Below are positions 18,658-27,956 of a stretch of DNA of 64,000 nucleotides, piece by piece; the first letter of the stretch is position 1; each line of letters opens with the position of its first letter. This DNA comes from Pseudomonas baltica (GTDB taxonomy: Bacteria > Pseudomonadota > Gammaproteobacteria > Pseudomonadales > Pseudomonadaceae). Position numbers and translations under genes: made by a program. The stretch covers positions 1,736,001-1,800,000 of the forward strand of contig NZ_JACMYH010000001.1 of NCBI RefSeq assembly GCF_014235765.1, in the 5' to 3' direction. Under the pieces are notes generated by a model. That model did not search any database, was not told the origin of the DNA, and saw only the letters and a program-made list of their open reading frames with translations.

Positions 18658-19470
18658 ATGAACCAGCTGGCCGATACAGTACAAAGGGATTTGCTGGCCG
18701 CCATCGACCGTGACGAGCTGGTGTTGCCGACCATGCCGGAAGTCGCCCTGAAAATTCGTGAAGCGGCCGAGGACGACAACGTCAGCGTCAATCGCCTGAG
18801 CCAGGTCATCGCTCAGGACGCGGCGCTGTCGGCGCGCCTGCTCAAGGTGGTCAACAGCCCACTGCTGCGCGCCAGTTTCGAGGTCACCGACGTGCGTACG
18901 GCGATCAATCGACTGGGCGTCAACTACAGCAGCAACCTGGCCATCGGCCTGGTCATCGAACAGATCTTCCACGCGCGCGCGCCTGCTGTGCAGAGCCGCA
19001 TGCGCGAGGCGTGGCGGACCAGCCTGGAGGTGGCCGGCATGTGCACCGAGCTGGCGCGGCGATTCACCACGCTCAAGCCCGACCGCGCCGCTCTCGCCGG
19101 CCTGGTGCACCAGATCGGCGTATTGCCGATCCTGACCTACGCCCAGGAGCACAACGAACTGCTGGCCGACCCGGTGAGCCTCACCCATGTGATCGAGCAT
19201 ATCCATCCGCGGATAGGCGACCACATCCTGCACAAGTGGGACTTTCCGGCCATGCTCGCGCAGGTGCCAGGCCAGTTCCTGGACCTGAACCGGCACAACA
19301 CGGAAACCGATTATGGCGATCTGGTGATGATCGTCACGCTGTTGCGCCTGCCGCACAATACGGGCCTGCCGACCCTGGTCGAGCATCCGGCGTATCAACG
19401 CCTGGAAATCAAGCAAAGCCCGGTGCTGCTGGCCAGCGATCTGCTGCAGGCACAGTCGCTGCTGAACTAG
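18658..19470 (+). CDS. HDOD-domain protein
   Basis: A 270-residue protein consisting almost entirely of an HDOD domain (about residues 10-210): PTMPEVALKIREAAEDDN, VIAQDAALSARLLKVVNSP and LAGLVHQIGVLPIL, where the HD metal-binding pair of related hydrolases is replaced by HQ, as expected for the catalytically dead HDOD type. Such proteins act in signalling, often linked to cyclic-di-GMP or motility. No receiver, GGDEF or EAL domain is attached. The ATG at 18658 has GAGG six bases upstream; an in-frame ATG at 18643 does not. It overlaps the end of the convergent sensor kinase gene by 4 bases. Confidence 0.88.
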   Translation: MNQLADTVQRDLLAAIDRDELVLPTMPEVALKIREAAEDDNVSVNRLSQVIAQDAALSARLLKVVNSPLLRASFEVTDVRTAINRLGVNYSSNLAIGLVIEQIFHARAPAVQSRMREAWRTSLEVAGMCTELARRFTTLKPDRAALAGLVHQIGVLPILTYAQEHNELLADPVSLTHVIEHIHPRIGDHILHKWDFPAMLAQVPGQFLDLNRHNTETDYGDLVMIVTLLRLPHNTGLPTLVEHPAYQRLEIKQSPVLLASDLLQAQSLLN

Positions 19471-20849
19471 AGCGCGAAGTCGACGCGCACTTTCAAGCCG
19501 CCCCTGGCGCCATCGTGCAGGCTGATGCGCGCCATGTGCGCTCGGCAGATTTCACCGACGATGGCCAGCCCCAACCCGGTTCCGCTGCTCTGCGCATTGC
19601 GCCGGTAGAAGCGCTCGAAGACTCGATCGCGTTCATCCGCCGGAATGCCTGGCCCGTCGTCCTCGACCTCAAGGACGCCAGGGGCCAGCACGCGCAGAAT
19701 GACGTTACCGCCGGCCGGAGTATGTGCCAAGGCGTTGTCCACCAGGTTGCTGAGCAGTTCGTTGAGCAACGTCGGCTCGCCGCGCAGCCAGATGGGCTCG
19801 TCGGCCTCCAGCGCCAACGCCACACCCCGGCCGTGGGCCAGGGGGGCCATGGCCATGCCCAGTTCGCGGGCCAGCTGGCTCAGGTCCAGGCGCTGGGCGC
19901 CGCCTTCGGCGATGGCTCGTGCGCCGTTCTCGACGCGGGCCAGTGACAGCAACTGATTGGCCAGGTGGGTGAGTTTGTCGGTGCCTTCCACTGCCTGCTG
20001 CAGAGTGGTGCGCCAGACTTCCGGCTGTTCGGCGCGCAGGCCCAACTCCACCCTTGCCTTGAGCGCTGCCAGCGGCGTGCGCAGCTCGTGGGCAGCATCG
20101 GCAATGAACTGCGCCTGCCGCTCGAACTGGACACGCAGGCGTTCGGTGAAATGGTTGAGGGCCTGCACCAGCGGCCACAGTTCGCGCTGGACCTCGACCA
20201 GCGGCAGGGGGCGCAGGTCATCCGGCTGACGGTCTTCGACTTCGTCGCGCAGACGCTCCAGGGGCCGCAGGGCAGCGCTGACCGTGACCCACACCAGCAA
20301 CAAGGCGCCGCCGCCGAGCATGCCCAGGCGCAGCAGGGTGTCGGCCATCAGGCTACGGGCCATCGACACGCGCGCCTCTTCGGTCTCGGCCACGCGAATT
20401 TCTGCCATGCCGATCATGTTCGGTTCGCTGACCGCCTTGAGCAGGCTCACCACGCGTACGTTCTGCCCCAGATAACGGCCGCTGTAGAACGTGGCCAAGG
20501 CTGGGTAGTCGTCCGTACGCGGAGTGCCGCGCGGCGGCGCCGGCAGGTTTTCGTAGCCGGAGATCAGCTTGTGGTCGATGTCGTTGACCTGATAGTAGAT
20601 GCGCCCGGCGCTGTCGTAGGCGAAGGTATCCAGGGCCACGTAGGGCACGTCGGCACTGAGCGTGCCGTCGCGCTGGGAAAGCCCGGCAGCAATTGTGCGC
20701 GCCGAAGCCAGCAGGGTCCGGTCATAAGCCGTGTCGGCCGCTTCGCGGCCATTCCAGTAGGCACTCAGACCGCTGGCCAGCATGAGGAAGACCAGCAGCA
20801 TGGCGAGGTTCCACAGCAGCCGCCAACGCAGGCTGCTGACTTCACGCAT
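19467..20849 (-). CDS. tctE: sensor histidine kinase, TctE-like
   Basis: A 460-residue membrane kinase: N-terminal membrane segment (about residues 12-31), a periplasmic sensor of about 140 residues, a second membrane segment (about 173-195), HAMP-like linker, a dimerisation domain with the phospho-accepting H254 (DAAHELRTPL) and an ATPase domain with N box LLSNLVDNALAHT, G1 EDDGPGIP, F box VFERFYR and G2 GTGLGLAIV. The ATG at 20849 overlaps the response-regulator gene by 8 bases. The pair diverges from tctCBA, the arrangement of TctDE, which senses tricarboxylates such as citrate and controls their uptake. The ligand here is inferred from context. Confidence 0.88.
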   Translation of the reverse strand: MREVSSLRWRLLWNLAMLLVFLMLASGLSAYWNGREAADTAYDRTLLASARTIAAGLSQRDGTLSADVPYVALDTFAYDSAGRIYYQVNDIDHKLISGYENLPAPPRGTPRTDDYPALATFYSGRYLGQNVRVVSLLKAVSEPNMIGMAEIRVAETEEARVSMARSLMADTLLRLGMLGGGALLLVWVTVSAALRPLERLRDEVEDRQPDDLRPLPLVEVQRELWPLVQALNHFTERLRVQFERQAQFIADAAHELRTPLAALKARVELGLRAEQPEVWRTTLQQAVEGTDKLTHLANQLLSLARVENGARAIAEGGAQRLDLSQLARELGMAMAPLAHGRGVALALEADEPIWLRGEPTLLNELLSNLVDNALAHTPAGGNVILRVLAPGVLEVEDDGPGIPADERDRVFERFYRRNAQSSGTGLGLAIVGEICRAHMARISLHDGARGGLKVRVDFAL

Positions 20850-21513
20850 CGCGGCTTTCCAGCAGGTAGCCCAGACCGCGGAAGGTGACGATGGCGATCG
20901 GTTGCTTGTCGAGCTTCTTGCGCAGGCGGTGCACATAGATCTCGATGGCGTCGGCGCTGGCTTCCTCGTCCAGGCCGAATACCTGGGCCGCCAACTGCTC
21001 CTTGCTCATCACCCGCCCCGGACGGGCAATCAGCGCCTCGAGCACCGCCTGTTCGCGCGAGGTCAGGGTCAGCAGTTCCTTGCCCAGGGTGAAGCGTCGC
21101 GTATCCAGGTCATAGGCCAGCGGACCGCAGCGCTGCTGGCGCTCACCACCGAGCACGGTGCGCCGCAGCAGGGCCTTGACCCGGGCTTCCAGCTCGGTGA
21201 GTTCGAACGGTTTGGCCAGATAGTCGTCGGCGCCCAGGTTCAAGCCATGGACGCGGTCCTTGACGTCGCTGCGCGCCGTGAGCATCAGCACCGGCAGATT
21301 TTTGCCTCGCGCTCGCAGGCGCGCCAGTACCTCGAAACCATCAAGCCTGGGCAGGCCGACATCGAGTATCGCGGCGGCGTATTCCTCGCTGGCCAGGGCC
21401 AGGTCTGCCGCCACCCCGTCGTGCAGCACATCGACGGTCAAGCCGGTGGCCTTCAGCGCCTGGGCGACACTTTCGGCCAACTGCAGGTGATCTTCTACAA
21501 GCAGGACACGCAT
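20842..21513 (-). CDS. tctD: OmpR-family response regulator, TctD-like
   Basis: A 223-residue regulator with an N-terminal receiver domain (phospho-acceptor D51 in AILDVGLPRLDG, acidic pair ED at residues 7-8, conserved lysine in AKPF) and a C-terminal OmpR-type winged helix (EIYVHRLRKKL). Typical length. It is the first gene of the tctD-tctE operon and diverges from tctC across 281 bases, so binding in that gap could control both operons. The name is given by synteny with characterised tctDE-tctCBA loci. Confidence 0.9.
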   Translation of the reverse strand: MRVLLVEDHLQLAESVAQALKATGLTVDVLHDGVAADLALASEEYAAAILDVGLPRLDGFEVLARLRARGKNLPVLMLTARSDVKDRVHGLNLGADDYLAKPFELTELEARVKALLRRTVLGGERQQRCGPLAYDLDTRRFTLGKELLTLTSREQAVLEALIARPGRVMSKEQLAAQVFGLDEEASADAIEIYVHRLRKKLDKQPIAIVTFRGLGYLLESRDA

Positions 21514-21794
21514 CGGTATTCCTCACGGCCAATCTTTTCTATGTCGGGATAATGTTGCCGTAGTACGGTATTCGCTGATGTCAGCGCCAGCTGCGAAAGG
21601 CTCATCAACCGCTTTATGTGCCCGAGTTTACAGGCCCGCGCCGGACTGTGAAGCAGTCTTGGCAGATTGACCGCCACTGAAAGCTTGGTGAAAGGTTCGC
21701 AACATAAGGTTTCAGCAAGGCGAGTCCGTAGAGACCTGCCACGCAAACGTCACGATACGTTTTCGATAACAAGAACAACAATGGAGAAATACCC

Positions 21795-22778
21795 ATGATC
21801 CGCGCCATGCGTCCGCTTGCCCTGGCTGTCAGCTGCCTGTTCATCAGTGCCCCGCTGCTTGCCCAGGAAGAACCCAAACGTCCTGAATGCATTGCCCCAG
21901 CTTCGCCGGGCGGTGGCTTCGACCTGACCTGCAAACTTGCCCAAAGCGCACTGGTCAACGAGAAGCTGCTGTCCAAACCCATGCGCGTCACCTACATGCC
22001 CGGCGGTGTCGGCGCGGTAGCGTACAACGCGGTGGTCGCGCAGCGCCCAGCCGACGCAGGCACCCTGGTGGCATGGTCCAGCGGCTCGCTGCTCAACCTG
22101 GCGCAGGGCAAGTTCGGCCGTTTCGACGAAAGCGCCGTACGCTGGCTGGCCGCGGTAGGCACCAGCTATGGTGCCATCGCGGTCAAGAGCGACTCGCCCT
22201 ACAAGACCCTGGATGACCTGGTCAAGGCGCTCAAGGCCGACCCGAGCAAAGTCGTGATCGGCTCCGGCGGCACCGTCGGCAGCCAGGACTGGATGCAGAC
22301 CGCACTGATCGCCAAGGCTGCCGGGATCAACCCGCGCGACCTGCGCTACGTTGCCCTGGAAGGTGGCGGTGAAATCGCCACGGCCCTGCTCGGCGGCCAC
22401 ATCCAGGTCGGCAGCACCGACATCTCCGACTCCATGCCGCACATCCTCAGTGGTGACATGCGCCTGCTCGCGGTGTTCTCCGACAAGCGTCTGGACGAGC
22501 CGGAAATGAAGGACATCCCCACTGCCAAGGAGCAGGGCTACGACATCGTCTGGCCTGTGGTGCGCGGCTTCTACCTGGGGCCGAAGGTGACCGACGCCGA
22601 ATACGACTGGTGGAAAGCGGCGTTCGACAAGCTGCTGGCATCCGAGGAGTTCGCCAAGCTGCGTGACCAGCGCGAGCTGTTCCCGTTCGCCATGACCGGG
22701 CAGGAGCTGGACACCTACGTGAAGAAACAGGTCGCCGAGTACAAGACCCTGGCCAAGGAATTCGGCCTGGTTCAGTAA
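21795..22778 (+). CDS. tctC: tripartite tricarboxylate transporter, periplasmic binding protein (TctC)
   Basis: A 327-residue TTT-family solute-binding protein: signal peptide (about residues 1-23, ending APLLA), then the Bug/TctC fold with the early CIAPASPGGGFD substrate-binding loop (about 31-42) and the later GSGGTVGSQDW segment. It would deliver citrate or another tri/dicarboxylate to the TctAB membrane complex. An AATGGAG ribosome site precedes the ATG. Downstream are tctB and tctA, but a REP hairpin lies between tctC and tctB. It is divergent from tctDE. Confidence 0.93.
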   Translation: MIRAMRPLALAVSCLFISAPLLAQEEPKRPECIAPASPGGGFDLTCKLAQSALVNEKLLSKPMRVTYMPGGVGAVAYNAVVAQRPADAGTLVAWSSGSLLNLAQGKFGRFDESAVRWLAAVGTSYGAIAVKSDSPYKTLDDLVKALKADPSKVVIGSGGTVGSQDWMQTALIAKAAGINPRDLRYVALEGGGEIATALLGGHIQVGSTDISDSMPHILSGDMRLLAVFSDKRLDEPEMKDIPTAKEQGYDIVWPVVRGFYLGPKVTDAEYDWWKAAFDKLLASEEFAKLRDQRELFPFAMTGQELDTYVKKQVAEYKTLAKEFGLVQ

Positions 22779-22797
22779 TCGGCTTGGGACTGCGGGT

Positions 22798-22879
22798 AGC
22801 CATTCGCGGGCAGAGACCCGCTCCCACAGGGTTGGATGTACACGTCCACTGTGAGAGCGGATCTCTGCCCGCGAAGGCT
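22798..22879. repeat. REP-type hairpin between tctC and tctB
   Basis: Arms 22798-22829 and 22849-22879 are near-complementary over about 31 bases (core TTCGCGGGCAGAGA) with a 19-base loop. It begins 20 bases after the tctC stop and ends about 46 bases before the tctB start, inside what should be one transcription unit. Confidence 0.88.
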
Positions 22880-22925
22880 TCCCTGCCGACACCACCATCG
22901 TCCTCCTTCACGAAGGAACATGACC

Positions 22926-23390
22926 ATGATCATGATCGTTCAACGGCTTTTCGCCCTGCTGTTGCTGCTTGTCTGTGCCGGTCTGGCACTGATGGCCTGG
23001 CCCTACCAGGCACCCTTTTCCTATGAGCCGGTAGGCCCGCGCGCCTACCCGTTGCTGATGCTGGGCCTGATGAGCCTGGCCTTGCTGTACTTGGTGTTTC
23101 GTCCCACTCCGATCGTGCACAGCGAAGAAGAACCGCCGCTGGACCGCCCGACCTTGAAGAAGATCGCCTTGTGCATCGGCCTGCTGCTGGTGTTCGCCGG
23201 GACGTTCGAACCCCTGGGCTTCATTCTCAGCAGCATCCTGATCGGCATTCCGATGGCCTTGCTGTATGGCGGCCGCGCAATGCCCAGCGTGATCATCATC
23301 ACCTTGATGAGCATCGGCCTGTACGTGCTCTTCGACAAAGTCATGGACGTGCCGCTGCCCCTGGGCCTGCTCAGCGTTCTGGAGAACTGA
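22926..23390 (+). CDS. tctB: tripartite tricarboxylate transporter, small membrane subunit (TctB)
   Basis: A 154-residue membrane protein with four predicted helices (about residues 5-22, 38-54, 78-96 and 108-141 as a split pair), typical of TctB. It has the family's early PVGPRAYPLLM-like segment (EPVGPRAYPLLML). With TctA it forms the permease. Of the nested ATGs at 22920, 22926 and 22932 the middle one lies best placed (8 bases) after AAGGA. It is followed one base later by tctA. Confidence 0.9.
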   Translation: MIMIVQRLFALLLLLVCAGLALMAWPYQAPFSYEPVGPRAYPLLMLGLMSLALLYLVFRPTPIVHSEEEPPLDRPTLKKIALCIGLLLVFAGTFEPLGFILSSILIGIPMALLYGGRAMPSVIIITLMSIGLYVLFDKVMDVPLPLGLLSVLEN

Positions 23391-23391
23391 C

Positions 23392-24906
23392 ATGGATACT
23401 CTTGGCTACCTGGGTCAGGGCTTCGGCGTTGCACTGACCCCTTACAACCTGATCACCGCCCTGTCGGGCACCCTGATCGGCACCGTGGTCGGCCTGCTGC
23501 CGGGCCTGGGGCCGATCAATGGCGTGGCACTGCTCATCCCGATCGCCTTCGCCCTGGGCCTGCCGCCGGAATCGGCGCTGATCCTGCTGGCAGCGGTGTA
23601 CCTGGGCTGCGAATACGGCGGCCGCATCAGCTCGATCCTGCTCAACATTCCCGGCGAAGCATCGACCGTGATGACCACTCTGGACGGCTACCCGATGGCC
23701 CGTCAGGGCCTGGCTGGCGTTGCGCTGTCGTTGTCCGCCTGGAGCTCGTTCATCGGTGCATTCATCGCCACCTGCGGCATGGTCATGTTTGCCCCGATCC
23801 TGGCCAAATGGGCGATTGCCTTCGGCCCTGCGGAATACTTCGTGTTGATGGTGTTCGCCATCGTCTGCCTGGGCGGCATGGCCGGTGACAGGCCATTGAA
23901 GACGTTCATTGCGGCGCTGATCGGCCTGTTCCTGTCCAGTGTCGGCATCGACGCCAACAGCGGCGTGTACCGGTTCACCGGCGACAACATCCACCTGACC
24001 GACGGTATTCAATTCGTCGTGCTGGTGCTGGGCCTGTTCTCGATCAGTGAAATCCTCCTGCTGCTGGAAAAGACTCACCACGGCAGCGTGGCCGTCACAG
24101 CCACCGGGCGCATGATGTTCAACCTCAAGGAAGCCGCTTCGGTGTTCTGGGTGAACATCCGCTGCGGCGTGCTGGGCTTCATCATGGGCGTACTGCCCGG
24201 CGCCGGCGCCACCCTGGCCAGCGCCGTGGCCTACACCACCGAGAAGCGCCTGGCGGGTGCCAGCGGCAAGTTCGGCCAAGGTGACAAGCGTGGCCTGGCC
24301 GCGCCGGAAACCGCCATCGGCGCCACTGCCTGCGGCGCCCTGGTGCCGATGCTGACCCTCGGCGTACCGGGTTCGGGCACCACTGCAGTGATGATCGGCG
24401 CCCTGTCGCTGTACAACATCACGCCAGGCCCGCTGCTGTTCCAACAGCAACCGGACATCGTCTGGGGCCTGATCGCCTCGCTGTTCGTCGCCAACATCAT
24501 GCTGGTGATCCTGAACATCCCCATGATCCGCATCTTCACCAAGATCCTCGCCGTGCCGAACTGGGCACTGGTACCGGTCATCGCCATCATCACCGGCATC
24601 GGCGTCTACGCGGTCCACGCGACCACCTTCGACCTGTTCCTGATGATCGGCATCGGCATCTTCGGCTACATCCTGCGCAAGTTGGATTTCCCGCTGTCGC
24701 CCGTCCTGCTCGGCTTCATCCTGGGTGGCCTGATGGAGCAGAACCTGCGTCGCGCGCTGTCGATTTCCAACGGCGAGCTGCAGATTCTCTGGGGCAGCCC
24801 GATCACCGCAGGTGTCTGGATACTCACCGTTCTGATGCTGCTGCTGCCGGTGGTTCGTATCTGGCGCAAGCGCGCTGCCATGCGTCGTGCCGCTGCCGAT
24901 GTTTGA
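23392..24906 (+). CDS. tctA: tripartite tricarboxylate transporter, large membrane subunit (TctA)
   Basis: A 504-residue protein with about 12 hydrophobic segments. The TctA signature is clear: TVVGLLPGLGPINGVALLIP (about residues 30-49) and the second, repeat-related GVLPGAGATLASAVAY (about 264-279), as well as YGGRISSILLNIPGEAS and GVPGSGTTAVMIGAL. It forms the main channel with TctB. It starts one base after tctB and overlaps the start of the following AbrB-like gene, which indicates tight coupling of all three. Confidence 0.96.
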   Translation: MDTLGYLGQGFGVALTPYNLITALSGTLIGTVVGLLPGLGPINGVALLIPIAFALGLPPESALILLAAVYLGCEYGGRISSILLNIPGEASTVMTTLDGYPMARQGLAGVALSLSAWSSFIGAFIATCGMVMFAPILAKWAIAFGPAEYFVLMVFAIVCLGGMAGDRPLKTFIAALIGLFLSSVGIDANSGVYRFTGDNIHLTDGIQFVVLVLGLFSISEILLLLEKTHHGSVAVTATGRMMFNLKEAASVFWVNIRCGVLGFIMGVLPGAGATLASAVAYTTEKRLAGASGKFGQGDKRGLAAPETAIGATACGALVPMLTLGVPGSGTTAVMIGALSLYNITPGPLLFQQQPDIVWGLIASLFVANIMLVILNIPMIRIFTKILAVPNWALVPVIAIITGIGVYAVHATTFDLFLMIGIGIFGYILRKLDFPLSPVLLGFILGGLMEQNLRRALSISNGELQILWGSPITAGVWILTVLMLLLPVVRIWRKRAAMRRAAADV

Positions 24907-25936
24907 TCGGTTCCTGCACAACTGGTGGGGTACACCGTTCGTAGGTCTGGCTGGCGGCTATGTCGCCAGCCTGATCGGCTGGCCGCTGCCCTGGATGATC
25001 GGCTCGTTGCTGGCGATCATCCTGGTGCGCTGCCTGACACCGTGGCAATTGGCGGAAATACCCAATGGCCGCAAGCTGGGCCAGTGGATCGTCGGCATAG
25101 GCATCGGCCTGCACTTCACCCCCCTGGTGATGGAGCAGGTTGGCGGCCATTTCGGCCTGATTTTTTTCGGAGCGCTGATCACCAGCGTTTCCAGTGCCGT
25201 GGGCGTGTGGCTGATGCTGCGCACCGGTGAAGACCGGGCCACGGCTTTTTTTTCCAGCATGCCGGGCGGTTCCGGCGAAATGGTCAACCTGGGCGCGCGC
25301 AATGGCGCCGACCTCAGCCGCGTCGCTGCAGGGCAGAGCCTGCGGGTGCTGGCCGTGGTGCTGTGCGTGCCGGCGCTGTTCAAATTCCTGATGGGCGACG
25401 GCACACCGATCAGCCATGAAGGCGGCGTCGACTGGGCCTGGCTGGCGTTGATCTTCCCTCTCGCCGGGGTGGCGGCCTGGATCTGGCAGCGACTGGACCA
25501 GCCCAACCCCTGGCTGTTCGGCCCCCTGCTGGTCAGCGCTGCCATGAGCGTCAGCTTCGATCTGCACATCGGCCTGCCGGACGGTGGCAGCCAGATCGGC
25601 CAGTGGCTGATCGGCAGCGGCCTGGGCTGCCACTTCAATCGCGCGTTTTTCCGCCGCGCGCCATCGTTTCTCGCGCGTACGCTGGTCAGCACCGCCTTGA
25701 CCATGGCCATTGCCGGCGGCTGCGCACTGGCCCTGAGCGCCCTGACCAACCTCGACCTGCGTTCGCTGACCCTGGGCATGATGCCCGGTGGCATTGCCGA
25801 GATGAGCCTGACCGCCGAGGTGCTGCAGCTGTCGGTACCGCTGGTGACAGCGATGCAGGTGATGCGCCTGCTGTTCGTGCTGTTTCTGGCCGAACCGCTG
25901 TTTCGCCAGTGGCAGAAGCGTCGACCGGTGCCTTAG
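24899..25936 (+). CDS. AbrB-family (DUF4443/ammonia monooxygenase-like) membrane protein
   Basis: A 345-residue inner-membrane protein of the AbrB/YuiF type with about ten helices and an internal duplication: [21 protein letters not shown] near the start and the related segment [16 protein letters not shown] in the second half, plus two PGG motifs (MPGGSGEM and MPGGIAEM). These belong to a putative transporter family of unknown substrate. It overlaps tctA by 8 bases, so its product may assist or extend tricarboxylate transport. It was reported beside tctA in other pseudomonads (from memory). It overlaps the convergent ung by 4 bases. Confidence 0.82.
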   Translation: MFDRFLHNWWGTPFVGLAGGYVASLIGWPLPWMIGSLLAIILVRCLTPWQLAEIPNGRKLGQWIVGIGIGLHFTPLVMEQVGGHFGLIFFGALITSVSSAVGVWLMLRTGEDRATAFFSSMPGGSGEMVNLGARNGADLSRVAAGQSLRVLAVVLCVPALFKFLMGDGTPISHEGGVDWAWLALIFPLAGVAAWIWQRLDQPNPWLFGPLLVSAAMSVSFDLHIGLPDGGSQIGQWLIGSGLGCHFNRAFFRRAPSFLARTLVSTALTMAIAGGCALALSALTNLDLRSLTLGMMPGGIAEMSLTAEVLQLSVPLVTAMQVMRLLFVLFLAEPLFRQWQKRRPVP

Positions 25937-26619
25937 GGCAGGCGCCAGTCGATGGCGGTCAGACCGTTCTGTTCTAGAAACTTGTTGGCGCGGCTGAAGT
26001 GGCCGTTGCCGATGAAGCCCTTGTGCGCCGACAACGGCGAGGGATGCACAGAGGTCAGCACCAGGTGCTTGCTGTTGTCGATCAGCTTCTGCTTGCTCTG
26101 CGCATGCGCGCCCCACAGCATGAACACCACGCTGGACTGCTGCTCGCTGACCACTTCGATAATGCGGTCGGTGAACGGCTGCCAGCCTTTCTTGGCATGG
26201 GCGGCGGCGTTTGCCCTCTCCACCGTCATGGTGGTGTTGAGCAGCAATACACCCTGCTCCGCCCAGCTCTGCAGATAGCCATGCTTGGGGATGTCGATGT
26301 TGAGGTCGCGCTTGAGCTCCTTGTAGATGTTCACCAGCGAAGGCGGCGTAGGAATGCCCGGCTGCACCGAGAAGCACAAGCCATGCGCCTGGCCCGGACC
26401 GTGGTAGGGATCCTGACCGAGAATCACGACTTTCACCTGGTCCAACGGCGTGGTGTTGAGCGCGTTGAAGATCATCGGCCCGGGCGGATAGATTTCTTTC
26501 CCCAGCGCATGCTCCTGGCGCAGGAATTCGCGCAACTGGGCCATGTAAGGCTTGTCGAATTCCTCACGCAGTGCAGCTTTCCAGCTAGGCTCGAGTTTGA
26601 TGCGGTCGTCTGTGCTCAT
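25933..26619 (-). CDS. ung: uracil-DNA glycosylase
   Basis: Ung removes uracil from DNA and starts base-excision repair of deaminated cytosines. The 228-residue protein has the water-activating loop [17 protein letters not shown] (catalytic D70), the uracil-binding [10 protein letters not shown] and the DNA-intercalating [11 protein letters not shown] loop. Length is canonical. The ATG at 26619 gives the family's N-terminus ([14 protein letters not shown]). A single convergent overlap of 4 bases joins it to the AbrB-like gene. Confidence 0.98.
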   Translation of the reverse strand: MSTDDRIKLEPSWKAALREEFDKPYMAQLREFLRQEHALGKEIYPPGPMIFNALNTTPLDQVKVVILGQDPYHGPGQAHGLCFSVQPGIPTPPSLVNIYKELKRDLNIDIPKHGYLQSWAEQGVLLLNTTMTVERANAAAHAKKGWQPFTDRIIEVVSEQQSSVVFMLWGAHAQSKQKLIDNSKHLVLTSVHPSPLSAHKGFIGNGHFSRANKFLEQNGLTAIDWRLP

Positions 26620-26795
26620 ATGTTCCTCAACAAGAAGCAGGCACCCTAAAACAACAGGCACCAGAAATCAGTGGGCGGACGGTAGGAATGCGGACACAGA
26701 AAGTCAAATCCAGACTGGACAGCGCACTGCGACCCTCCGTCGGCCCTTCGCGGTCATCGCTGCGCTGCTGCCGCCCCTTTTGATGCGAGGTCAGG

Positions 26796-27908
26796 ATGGA
26801 TTTGAATTTCGAAGAACTCAGCGCCGGTAATGGCGCGCGGATCGGCGTCGCCTCCCTGAATGCTGAGAAAACCCTCAATGCTCTGACCTTGCCGATGCTC
26901 GAAGCGCTCGCGGGAAAATTCGATGAGTGGGCGCAGGATGACCGGGTGGTCTGTGTGGTGCTGCGCGGCGAAGGCGAGAAAGCCTTTTGCGCCGGTGGCG
27001 ACGTACGCAGCCTGGTCCAGGCCTGCCGAGCCCACCCCGGTGAGGTGCCGCCGCTGGCGGCACGATTCTTCGCTGCCGAATACCGCTTCGACTACCGCCT
27101 GCACACCTACCCCAAGCCGGTGATCTGCTGGGGCCACGGCTACGTACTGGGCGGTGGCATGGGCTTGCTGCAGGCGTCGAGCATTCGCATCGTCACGCCG
27201 AGCAGCCGCCTGGCCATGCCCGAGATCACCATCGGCCTGTACCCGGATGTCGGCGCCAGCGGATTCCTCTCGCGCATGCCCGGCAAGCTCGGTCTGTTCC
27301 TGGGCCTGACCGGCGCGCAGATCAACGCCCGTGACGCCCTCGACCTGGGCCTGGCCGACCGTTGCCTGCGCGACGATCAATACGAAGATCTGCTCGACGG
27401 CCTGCTGCAGCTGAACTGGCAGGAGCAGACAGCCATGCAGCTGAACAGCCTGCTCAAGGCCCTCGAACACGATGCGCGCGACAGTGCCCCAGCGGCGCAG
27501 TGGCTGCCGCGCCGGGCCGCCATCGACGCCCAGCTGGACGTCAGCGATGCGCCGGGCGCCTGGCATGCACTGGTGCAATGGCAACGACACGAGGACCCCT
27601 TGCTGGCCAAGGCCGCCAGCAACCTCGCCAAGGGCTGCCCGCTGACCGCGCATTTGATCTGGGCGCAATTGGCCCGTGCCCGCCACTTGTCGCTGGCCCA
27701 GGTGTTCCAGATGGAATACAGCTTGAGCCTGAACTGCTGCCGTCATCCCGAATTCAGCGAAGGCGTGCGTGCGCGCCTGATCGACAAGGACAACCAGCCG
27801 CACTGGCACTGGCCTGATGTCGACCATGTACCGCAGGCAGTGGTCGAGGCGCATTTCGGCAAGGCCTGGGAAGGCCGTCATCCGCTGGCGGATCTTTGTG
27901 ATTACTGA
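26796..27908 (+). CDS. enoyl-CoA hydratase/isomerase family protein, 3-hydroxyisobutyryl-CoA hydrolase type
   Basis: A 370-residue crotonase-fold protein. The N-terminal half has AFCAGGDVRSLVQACR (about residues 64-79), the oxyanion-hole region GYVLGGGMGLLQASS and the MPEITIGLYPDVGASGFLSRMPG segment typical of the HIBYL-CoA hydrolase subgroup. The C-terminal extension beyond a classical 260-residue hydratase also fits that group, which hydrolyses 3-hydroxyisobutyryl-CoA in valine breakdown. It stands alone between ung and a lipoprotein gene, with no valine-pathway neighbours, so the exact substrate is not settled. Confidence 0.83.
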   Translation: MDLNFEELSAGNGARIGVASLNAEKTLNALTLPMLEALAGKFDEWAQDDRVVCVVLRGEGEKAFCAGGDVRSLVQACRAHPGEVPPLAARFFAAEYRFDYRLHTYPKPVICWGHGYVLGGGMGLLQASSIRIVTPSSRLAMPEITIGLYPDVGASGFLSRMPGKLGLFLGLTGAQINARDALDLGLADRCLRDDQYEDLLDGLLQLNWQEQTAMQLNSLLKALEHDARDSAPAAQWLPRRAAIDAQLDVSDAPGAWHALVQWQRHEDPLLAKAASNLAKGCPLTAHLIWAQLARARHLSLAQVFQMEYSLSLNCCRHPEFSEGVRARLIDKDNQPHWHWPDVDHVPQAVVEAHFGKAWEGRHPLADLCDY

Positions 27909-27927
27909 ATGGCAGGTGAAAAACGAA

Positions 27928-27951
27928 AACGGCGCCCCTGAGGGCGCCGTT
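27928..27951 (-). terminator. Rho-independent terminator of the Tyr-rich lipoprotein gene
   Basis: A 10-bp stem (AACGGCGCCC/GGGCGCCGTT) with a 4-base loop. On the minus strand it is followed by TTCGTTTTT. It can also end the converging hydrolase transcript, though the plus strand lacks a T-run. Confidence 0.8.
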
Positions 27952-27956
27952 GCTGA

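Noticed and set aside
21659..21680. A TGGCAGA-N4-CCGCC match to the sigma-54 promoter pattern upstream of tctC
   Set aside because: The GG and GC are spaced correctly but the -12 element is poor, and the adjacent regulator TctD is an OmpR-type protein that works with sigma-70, not an NtrC-type activator.
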